Positions 1-5,703 of a stretch of DNA of 19,551 nucleotides are shown in pieces (the first letter of the stretch is position 1; every line of letters begins with the position of its first letter). The DNA comes from Candidatus Poribacteria bacterium WGA-3G (lineage in GTDB: Bacteria > Poribacteria > WGA-4E > WGA-3G): positions 1 to 19,551 of the forward strand of contig ASZN01000082.1 of the NCBI GenBank assembly GCA_000406005.1, in the 5' to 3' direction. Under the pieces are notes generated by a model. It did not search any database. It had not been told where the DNA came from and worked only from the letters and a program-made list of their open reading frames with translations. The translations under genes were made by a program, and so were the position numbers.

Positions 1-1
1 C

Positions 2-58
2 AGACGACCCTGGTGGTATTCAGGCTTAGATACTGACGAGTATCGTAACAGGGGGTAG
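2..58 (+). CDS. Possible 3' end of an upstream gene (partial)
   Basis: One frame is open from base 2 to a TAG at 56-58. It encodes about 18 residues ending in WWYSGLDTDEYRNRG, which has a protein-like composition. A competing frame ending at 29 (tail DDPGGIQA) is equally possible, and so few codons cannot settle it. If real, the gene would run in the same direction as the aminotransferase, about 75 bases downstream. No function can be assigned. Confidence 0.25.
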   Translation, partial: RRPWWYSGLDTDEYRNRG

Positions 59-132
59 GATCCCTTTAAAAATCTATTCTTTTCAATGGAAAAATATAGA
101 AAAGCATAGGTTTTTAAGAACAGGACGTGGAC

Positions 133-1326
133 ATGGAAACCAAACTGGCAATTAATGGTGGCGACCCTGTTGTTAAAGGCGGTTTAGGTAAAAGCTGGCC
201 CATCTTCGATGAAACTGAAGAGAACGCACTTTTAGAAACCTTACGAAGCGGCGCGTGGAACCGTCGCGAGAAAGTCGATGAAGCCGGTGAAAAATTTGCT
301 GCGTTTCAGGACGCTAAATACGGGATTCCACTCGCAAACGGTACCGTAGCGTTGCAGTGCGCGCTAAAGGCTGCTCGTATTACTGCAGGAGATGAGGTTA
401 TCGTCCCCGCACTTACCTTTGTGGCGACAGGAACATCGGTTGTCTGTGTCAATGCCGTGCCGGTGATTGTTGACATCAATCCGCTCACTTATAACATCGC
501 ACCGGACGCGATTGAAGAAGCCATTACGCCGAGAACACGAGCGATCATTCCCGTACACAACGGCGGCTACCCTGCGGATATGGACGCGATTATGGAGATC
601 GCCGAGAGACATAATCTCAAGGTGATTGAAGACTGCGCCCACGCACACGGTTCACAATGGCGCGGGAAAGGAATGGGTTCCATAGGACATCTCGGTGCCT
701 TCAGTTTCCAGATGGGGAAAACGCTCACCTGTGGCGAAGGTGGGATGGTGATAACCAACGACGAAGAACTTGCAGGAAAGGCAGGCAGCTTCGCACAGTT
801 GAATATGCGGATGACGAACTTCCAAGCGACGCTTCTGTTGTGCCAACTCGAACGGTTTCAGGAACAGGTCGAGACACGCGAACGAAACATAGCGTATCTG
901 TCTGAAGGTATGGCAGCGATAGAGGGACTTCATCCGATTCCGCGCGACGATCGTGTCACACGCTGGTGTTTCTACTATTGGGATTTCCGGTTCGTCTCCG
1001 AAGAGTTTGGTGGTATATCACGCGGACGGTTCATGGAAGCACTCCATGCAGAAGGCGTTTCGTGTGGTGTCGGCGCACACGGTGAACCCATCTACAACGA
1101 AGGTCCCTTCGGTACCCCAGAGTTGTTTGACCAACTCGGTTTGCCTCGCAAATACCTCGGCGACCAAGCCATTGACTACAGTACGCTCAATTGTCCAAAC
1201 GCGGAGCGCGTCTATCGAGAAGAGGTCTGCAGTTTCAGCCACGCCATGTTCTTAGGTGATACAGCCGATATGCAACTGATCTTGGACGCATTCCAGAAGA
1301 TTCGGATGCATGTTGATGAATTGTAG
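133..1326 (+). CDS. DegT/DnrJ/EryC1/StrS family PLP-dependent aminotransferase
   Basis: This is a fold-type I aminotransferase of the family that transaminates keto-sugars for surface polysaccharides or antibiotics; the substrate cannot be read from the sequence. Numbered from the ATG at 133 (397 aa), it shows the substrate-entry segment GIPLANGTVAL, the cofactor aspartate in VIEDCAHAHG (about D167), and the Schiff-base lysine in FSFQMGKTLTCGEGG (about K196). Later comes the family motif NMRMTNFQA. I chose ATG 133 over GTG 127 because AGGA at 122-125 lies about 7 bases upstream of the ATG but touches the GTG. Oddity: only a few residues separate AGKAGSF from NMRMTNFQ, where family members usually carry a loop of about 15-20 residues. 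The gene stands alone and converges on the LamG gene. Confidence 0.93.
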   Translation: METKLAINGGDPVVKGGLGKSWPIFDETEENALLETLRSGAWNRREKVDEAGEKFAAFQDAKYGIPLANGTVALQCALKAARITAGDEVIVPALTFVATGTSVVCVNAVPVIVDINPLTYNIAPDAIEEAITPRTRAIIPVHNGGYPADMDAIMEIAERHNLKVIEDCAHAHGSQWRGKGMGSIGHLGAFSFQMGKTLTCGEGGMVITNDEELAGKAGSFAQLNMRMTNFQATLLLCQLERFQEQVETRERNIAYLSEGMAAIEGLHPIPRDDRVTRWCFYYWDFRFVSEEFGGISRGRFMEALHAEGVSCGVGAHGEPIYNEGPFGTPELFDQLGLPRKYLGDQAIDYSTLNCPNAERVYREEVCSFSHAMFLGDTADMQLILDAFQKIRMHVDEL

Positions 1327-1330
1327 GATC

Positions 1331-1358
1331 TGTGGTGCGGTTAGGAAACCGCACCATA
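1331..1358. terminator. Hairpin after the aminotransferase gene, possible terminator
   Basis: TGGTGCGGTT and AACCGCACCA form a perfect 10-bp stem around the loop AGGA; one G-T and one T-A pair extend it. It starts 5 bases after the aminotransferase stop, between convergent genes. The T-run (AATTTT) comes about 11 bases downstream, so intrinsic termination is plausible but not classical. The hairpin could instead be a dispersed palindromic repeat. Confidence 0.5.
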
Positions 1359-1402
1359 GGTGTCAATTTTAGAAAAACGACCGTCGCGAACCGGAAAAAA
1401 GT

Positions 1403-1444
1403 AGGGTTTTTGATAGGGTGTTTCTTCACTGTTTGGAACTGCGC
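1403..1444. repeat. Intergenic repeat, copy A
   Basis: This stretch aligns with 17892-17932 at about 33 of 41 positions with one gap. The shared core is GTTTCTTCA, flanked by AGGGTTTT on one side and GTTTG on the other. It lies in the spacer between the aminotransferase and LamG genes. No coding function is seen. The alignment was done by eye. Confidence 0.45.
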
Positions 1445-1514
1445 CGGATTTTACACAGAAACCTTGAATGAATCAAAACCCTCTTGAGACACATATAACA
1501 TTCGGTTATTCACA

Positions 1515-2336
1515 CTATTCATAACCGCGTTTTACTTTTCCCCAAATCATCGGAAGTTTATCTGCAGGATCGACAGCAAATGTGCCGCCAATGTTTTGAT
1601 TGATTTCTGCTTCGCTGAGTGCTTTGTCATAAGCTCGGACGATTGCAAATGAACCATTGAAAGTTCGGCGGCGTTCATCAAAAGAATTCGCACCGATTGA
1701 GATGTCGTCTATCGGTAACTTCTTATCGAACTCAAAACCGGCTTGTTCGCTAACCTTTTTACCGTCTTGATACGCAACAATAGACTTGCCGCTTGTACCG
1801 ACAACCGCTATCCAAGTCCATACACCTTCTGCAAGTGTGAGGTTAAGCGGTTGAACACCTTGCTTGCCGCCTTTGGCGTGAACGGAGATGTCCAAATTCT
1901 GACCGCCAACGATCCAGAGCCGAATCCCCTGTTGACCTTCTCTTGGGCTGTTTTGGAAACCGGCGAAATGATGTTCCTCAAGAAAAAAATCGCCGTTGCG
2001 TCTACAAAGGAACTCCAACGTCCAATCCTCAAAAAACAGCGGTGTGTTTTTGGCGGGTGGACCGCCCCAAGTTTGATGCGATTCTTTCGCTGTATAATAT
2101 TTTGCATTCGGTTGGTTGATACCAAGTGCTGGAATCTCAATTGTTCCTTCTTCAAGTGTCGGTGCTTTGTCCGCCCCCGCCAATTCACCACCCTCAGTGC
2201 CAAGGTTTTCCCAAGCATCTGGGTGAGCAGGGTTATCAGAGGCATCAAGGTAAAACACAGGATCCGGAACAACATTCGCAACCGCGAGGGTACACACCAT
2301 AAATAGTATTGTGTAAAGTGAAATTATAACTCTCAT
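1515..2336 (-). CDS. Secreted LamG-fold (concanavalin A-like lectin/glucanase) protein
   Basis: This 273-aa protein starts with a signal peptide (MRVIISLYTILFMVCTLAVA, cleavage likely about residue 20) followed by one LamG/ConA-like jelly-roll domain. Diagnostic stretches are DPVFYLDASDNP near the start, DWTLEFLCRR, the strand pair around GVWTWIAVVG and IVAYQDGKKV, and the closing FNGSFAIVRAYDKALSEAEI, the usual last strand and helix of LamG_3-type domains. Such domains usually bind glycans or other extracellular ligands; no catalytic residues are evident. The start is supported by TAGGAGGA about 7 bases upstream. A consensus promoter and a 13-codon ORF precede it. Export is inferred from the signal peptide; the ligand is unknown. 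Confidence 0.88.
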   Translation of the reverse strand: MRVIISLYTILFMVCTLAVANVVPDPVFYLDASDNPAHPDAWENLGTEGGELAGADKAPTLEEGTIEIPALGINQPNAKYYTAKESHQTWGGPPAKNTPLFFEDWTLEFLCRRNGDFFLEEHHFAGFQNSPREGQQGIRLWIVGGQNLDISVHAKGGKQGVQPLNLTLAEGVWTWIAVVGTSGKSIVAYQDGKKVSEQAGFEFDKKLPIDDISIGANSFDERRRTFNGSFAIVRAYDKALSEAEINQNIGGTFAVDPADKLPMIWGKVKRGYE

Positions 2337-2375
2337 TTTAGGTTCCTCCTAAAGTAAATCAAGATTACGATAACT

Positions 2376-2417
2376 CTAATAGATCAGGGCTTCTTTAACA
2401 GTCTGAATTTGTGCCAT
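2376..2417 (-). CDS. 13-codon leader ORF upstream of the LamG gene
   Basis: ATG at 2417 opens a 13-residue ORF (MAQIQTVKEALIY) ending in TAG. A perfect AAGGAGG lies 5 bases upstream and the consensus promoter about 35 bases upstream. It ends 39 bases before the LamG start and is in the same frame, separated by two TAG codons. The initiation signals are stronger than those of most genes in this window, so translation is likely. It may be a leader peptide, a remnant of a longer gene, or a small protein. Confidence 0.5.
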   Translation of the reverse strand: MAQIQTVKEALIY

Positions 2418-2433
2418 TTGTGCCTCCTTGCGT

Positions 2434-2451
2434 TAAGTTTGTGTAAACTTA
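2434..2451. promoter_or_regulatory. Palindrome at the LamG transcription start (candidate operator)
   Basis: TAAGTTT and AAACTTA form a perfect 7-bp inverted repeat around GTGT. It touches the -10 box and covers the expected transcription start. Because it straddles the start site, it is more likely a DNA operator than an RNA hairpin. No candidate regulator lies next to it. Confidence 0.4.
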
Positions 2452-2479
2452 TTATAACCGATAGAAAGCGTCTTGTCAA
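2451..2479 (-). promoter_or_regulatory. Consensus sigma70 promoter for the leader ORF and LamG gene
   Basis: On the minus strand, TTGACA (2479-2474), a 17-base spacer and TATAAT (2456-2451) match the vegetative consensus perfectly. The start site would fall near 2444, giving a short leader before the 13-codon ORF. Confidence 0.8.
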
Positions 2480-2527
2480 ATCTTCTGGATACGCTTACGA
2501 AGAGCAAAGTCGCGCCCTGTGTATCAA

Positions 2528-4864
2528 CTACCGCGGGAATCTTAACCGAATGTCCAAGGTCTGTGGCAACAAACACTGCGTATCGTTACACGGTTGGTAG
2601 GTGAGTTGCAGTGTGATTGAGAACTCTTCCCCGAGACGGGCATCCGGTTTCAGTTTTAACCGCAGCGGGATCGTAAGCGTCTCTTCGTAGACGTTCAACG
2701 GCGTGTCGCTAAATTCAAAACGCGTCGTTCTTCCCTTCGGATATACTATCTCGACAATCTCTACCGGTGCATCTGCATCCACAGCAACGGTCGTCGGAAT
2801 CAGGTTATCTTGCCCCGGTGGATTGGCGTTAATATGCCAACCGGCAGCGATCTTCAACTGCATCTCTACAGTGTAAACTTCACCATCTCGGTTCTTGACC
2901 GTAGCGGTTGCGCTTACTATTGATCGTTCCGATGCATTTTGATCGGCTTCCGATGTGAGGTAGTTATTGAGCGCGAAGTGTGCATGCATGAAGGATGACG
3001 GACTCTGCGCCATAGATTCCGCAAAAATGTGCAACGTCTTCTCAGCGTATTCCCGATAGTTATCGCCAAGTGCTAACAGATTCTCGACAGCAACGGCGTT
3101 ACCGGAAGGGATTGCGGAGTCATAAGGTTTCTTAGAACGCACAATAAGGTGTTTCGCATCTGACTTTGTGTAATAAAACCCACCGTTTCTATCGTCCCAG
3201 AAAAGTTGGATCATCTGATCCGTGAGTGTTTTTGCCGAATCCAACCACTCTTCATCGCCTGTTGCCCGATACAAGCCTAACAGACCCCGCGCAAGAAATG
3301 CGTAGTCATCAAGATACGCGTCCTGCTTGACCACACCAGCAGTATAGGTATGCAACAGTTCGCCATCGGGTTTCCGCATAGTCTCCAATATAAACCGAGC
3401 CGCTTTTGATGCTGCGTTGAGATAACGTTCATCACCGAGTACATCATAACCGTAGGCGAGCGCGTCTATCATCAAACCGTTCCAGTTAACAATAACTTTT
3501 GTATCCAACAACGGGTATTCGCGTTCAGCGCGCGCTGCTAACAGCTTCTCACGTGCAGCGGCTAAATCTTTTAGAGCACTTTCCGATGCGCTACCTTCCG
3601 GCACGTAGAGGACGTTTTTGCCCTCAAAATTGGTACCCTTATCCACCCCGTAAACTGTGTTGAAACGTGATGCCTCTTTTTTGCCGAGGACTTTTTGAAT
3701 CTCATCGGTCGTCCAGACGTAATACTTCCCCTCTTCCGCGTCTGTTTCAGCGTCAAGTGCCGAATAAAAACCGCCTTCGGGTGCCGACATCTCTCGGAAA
3801 ATGAAGCCAAAAATTTCTTCAGCGACGCGTCGGTACTGCGGTTCTTCGGTCAACTGATACACTTTGAGATAAATTTTCGCCAGTTGTGCGTTATCGTAGA
3901 GCATCTTCTCGAAGTGTGGAACGAGCCATTTCGCGTCAACAGAATATCGGTGAAACCCGCCACCCATCTGGTCATATATCCCCCCGTAAGCCATCATATC
4001 CAGCGTCTGTGTCACCATTTTCAATAATTCATCTTTTGTAGGAGGGGTTTGCAACCCCGATTCCCTCTCATATTTACTGAGGAGGAATTCGAGATTGGAA
4101 GGACTCGGGAATTTCGGAGCACCACCGAACCCACCGTTTGTAGTGTCATAAGCCTTTCGGAGGTAGTCCAGTGCTGCCGTAGTGACGGATTGGTCCAGTG
4201 CTCTTGCAGTGAGTGCTGTGAAGCCGCGACTCGTTGCCATCTCAATCGCGGTTGAAATCTGATCTGCGGATTCGATAACCTCCGCTTCGCGTTCTACCCA
4301 TGCTTCATGCACGGCATCGAGGATTGTCGGAAACCCGGGTCTGTTCGGTGTATCTATCGGTGGAAAATAGGTACCCGCATAAAACGGCTTTAGGTTAGGT
4401 GTGAGGAAAACAGAGTTGGGCCAACCGGCACGCTGGATGAGCAGCTGCGTTGCAGTCATATAGATTTCGTCAAGGTCAGGACGTTCTTCTCTATCAATCT
4501 TGATGTTGATAAAGTGCTCGTTCATCATTTTCGCTATTTCAGGATTCGAGAAGACTTCCCGCTCCATCACATGACACCAATAGCACGTCGCGTAACCGAC
4601 AGAGAGAAAAATCAGTCTGTTTTCTCTTTTCGCGAGTGCCAGTGCCTCATCACCCCACGGATACCAATCGACGGGGTTATGTGCATGCAGGAGCAGATAC
4701 GGACTGGTTTCATGGATCAGCCGATTCGTCCACTTCCATGAACCGTCCGGGTTTTTAAGTGCTGCTTCATCTGCGCTTGCTATCCACGCGAGATTGAGCA
4801 GGAGGATGCACCCAAAAAACTTTTTCCAACTGAATTGCTTAATGCCTAATATCACTGGAAGCAT
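2528..4864 (-). CDS. DUF255/YyaL-type thioredoxin-like protein with C-terminal DsbD N-terminal-like domain
   Basis: Numbered from ATG 4864 (778 aa), the protein has a signal peptide (about 1-31, ending IASA), a thioredoxin-like DUF255 domain with HNPVDWYPW and the redox motif CYWC (C94, C97) in ATCYWCHVMERE, then a long (alpha/alpha)-barrel-like region as in YyaL/SPATA20. The last about 135 residues resemble the N-terminal domain of DsbD, with the cysteine pair in YQPCNDTQCLLP. A role in extracytoplasmic thiol-disulfide exchange is inferred from the two cysteine motifs and the signal peptide; YyaL biochemistry is poorly known. A longer reading from TTG 4906 exists, but ATG 4864 has AGGA 9 bases upstream and follows the HicB stop by 11 bases, which suggests translational coupling. 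Confidence 0.9.
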   Translation of the reverse strand: MLPVILGIKQFSWKKFFGCILLLNLAWIASADEAALKNPDGSWKWTNRLIHETSPYLLLHAHNPVDWYPWGDEALALAKRENRLIFLSVGYATCYWCHVMEREVFSNPEIAKMMNEHFINIKIDREERPDLDEIYMTATQLLIQRAGWPNSVFLTPNLKPFYAGTYFPPIDTPNRPGFPTILDAVHEAWVEREAEVIESADQISTAIEMATSRGFTALTARALDQSVTTAALDYLRKAYDTTNGGFGGAPKFPSPSNLEFLLSKYERESGLQTPPTKDELLKMVTQTLDMMAYGGIYDQMGGGFHRYSVDAKWLVPHFEKMLYDNAQLAKIYLKVYQLTEEPQYRRVAEEIFGFIFREMSAPEGGFYSALDAETDAEEGKYYVWTTDEIQKVLGKKEASRFNTVYGVDKGTNFEGKNVLYVPEGSASESALKDLAAAREKLLAARAEREYPLLDTKVIVNWNGLMIDALAYGYDVLGDERYLNAASKAARFILETMRKPDGELLHTYTAGVVKQDAYLDDYAFLARGLLGLYRATGDEEWLDSAKTLTDQMIQLFWDDRNGGFYYTKSDAKHLIVRSKKPYDSAIPSGNAVAVENLLALGDNYREYAEKTLHIFAESMAQSPSSFMHAHFALNNYLTSEADQNASERSIVSATATVKNRDGEVYTVEMQLKIAAGWHINANPPGQDNLIPTTVAVDADAPVEIVEIVYPKGRTTRFEFSDTPLNVYEETLTIPLRLKLKPDARLGEEFSITLQLTYQPCNDTQCLLPQTLDIRLRFPR

Positions 4865-4875
4865 TTTTAGTTTTC

Positions 4876-5112
4876 CTATGAGTCCGCCGCTGCATCTTTT
4901 CCGCAAACAGATTTCTGTGGCAAGCGGTTGAATTCTTGACAGGTTAGGAGATAATCGTCAACGGATTCTTCAAAAGCTTCCCGTATCTCATTGAGAGAAT
5001 CACCGTGAAAGCTGACTATATCACGGATACCGACAAGATCCCCGATGAAACATCCATCTTCTTCGCTATAGACAATTTGAGCATTATATTCTTTATACGT
5101 CATTGTAATCAT
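4876..5112 (-). CDS. Orphan HicB-type antitoxin domain protein, lacking the DNA-binding tail
   Basis: This 78-aa protein (MITMTYKEYNA...) has the HicB partial RNase H-like fold: YNAQIVYSEEDGCFIGDLVGI, then SFHGDSLNEIREAFEESVDDYL. In two-domain HicB antitoxins the segment PxKPYSGKF leads into a ribbon-helix-helix domain. Here PQKSVCGK is followed by DAAADS and a stop, so the DNA-binding part is missing. No HicA-like toxin is visible beside it. GGA about 8 bases before ATG 5112 supports this start over a longer reading from 5151. It lies upstream of the DUF255 gene on the same strand, probably cotranscribed. It may be a decayed antitoxin or a solitary single-domain member of the family. Confidence 0.75.
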   Translation of the reverse strand: MITMTYKEYNAQIVYSEEDGCFIGDLVGIRDIVSFHGDSLNEIREAFEESVDDYLLTCQEFNRLPQKSVCGKDAAADS

Positions 5113-5174
5113 GGTGTTATTCCTGCCTCTTGTAGAAAACGCCGCGCCCATCTTACTTGGTATGGATTCTTCAT
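5109..5174 (-). CDS. 21-codon ORF bridging two genes by ATGA overlaps (tentative)
   Basis: This ORF (starting MKNPYQVRWARRFLQEAG) begins at an ATG sharing the sequence ATGA with the stop of the upstream TPR-like gene. It ends at a TGA that overlaps the HicB start in the same way. Such overlaps favour translational reinitiation. There is no clear Shine-Dalgarno sequence and no recognised homologue. It could be a coupling peptide, the remnant of a lost gene such as a toxin, or chance. Confidence 0.3.
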   Translation of the reverse strand: MKNPYQVRWARRFLQEAGITP

Positions 5175-5533
5175 TTCAGTGTTTCACTTCTTGTTGGTCT
5201 TACATAATCTGTTGGTATTTTAGTGGGGCCCCAGTCCCAGTTTTCAAACATTCGATTATCTTGAGTATCATCTCGCATTTCTTCTGCTGCGGCTATAACC
5301 CTATCTGTATGTGCATATATGATATACCTCCATACTTCACTTTTTTGCTCTGTGGATATTGCATATTTCAGTGCTTCACGATAAAAAATGACAGCTTTTG
5401 ATATCTTTCCTTTCTGCCTGGAATTTTTACCCTTGTCTTTATAGGTATTAAATTTTACTGTAGTTTCTTTGGTTAATAAAGAAATACTAGTTACAAATAT
5501 GGATAAAGAGGTAATACAGGTTCCAATAATCAT
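5171..5533 (-). CDS. Small membrane-anchored TPR-like protein, hypothetical
   Basis: Numbered from ATG 5533 (120 aa, GGAG 6 bases upstream), the protein has one hydrophobic N-terminal segment (about residues 1-20, MIIGTCITSLSIFVTSISLL). A charged region follows, with a TPR-like helix pair: KGKISKAVIFYREALKYA, then SEVWRYIIYAHTDRVIAAAEE. The C-terminal 30 residues (EMRDDTQDNRMFENWDWGP onwards) are unlike anything I recognise. The gene is AT-rich relative to the DUF255 gene downstream. A single TPR unit suggests a partner-binding role, but no function can be assigned. A TTG start at 5545 is possible but less well supported. Confidence 0.6.
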   Translation of the reverse strand: MIIGTCITSLSIFVTSISLLTKETTVKFNTYKDKGKNSRQKGKISKAVIFYREALKYAISTEQKSEVWRYIIYAHTDRVIAAAEEMRDDTQDNRMFENWDWGPTKIPTDYVRPTRSETLK

Positions 5534-5584
5534 TAGATTCTCCAATAGTCTTATTCTGTATTTTCAATGCTTTTAGCTAGGACA

Positions 5585-5619
5585 CCCTGAAATGTTAAGT
5601 TTCCGTTGACATTTCAGGG
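5585..5619. repeat. Perfect 11-bp inverted repeat between the methyltransferase and TPR-like genes
   Basis: CCCTGAAATGT and ACATTTCAGGG are exact reverse complements around a 13-base loop. It lies 85 bases downstream of the methyltransferase stop. No T-run follows on either strand, so it is not a classical intrinsic terminator. It may be an mRNA 3'-end stabiliser, a dispersed palindrome or a protein-binding site. Confidence 0.6.
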
Positions 5620-5703
5620 CTAATGTGATTAATGTTGAGTAATATTTTAACTTAGCAACGCTGGCTTGTTAAGTGGTTTTCCAATATTAGGCATCAGGTT
5701 CTC

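Noticed and set aside
28..45. Small hairpin GATACT-GACG-AGTATC near the left edge
   Set aside because: Only 6 bp of stem, no T-run, and it may lie within the tail of a coding sequence.
2409..2600. 63-codon plus-strand ORF between the LamG and DUF255 genes
   Set aside because: It runs antisense through the consensus promoter and leader ORF and into the end of the DUF255 gene. It has no recognisable domain or ribosome site.
4043..4062. GGGGTTTGCAACCCC palindrome inside the DUF255 gene
   Set aside because: It lies in uninterrupted coding sequence and may be chance or a short match to the intergenic repeat; too short to call as a repeat copy on its own.
5111..5401. 96-codon plus-strand ORF opposite the TPR-like gene
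   Set aside because: It is the antisense shadow of two better-supported minus-strand genes, and its Cys/Phe-rich composition is typical of antisense reading.
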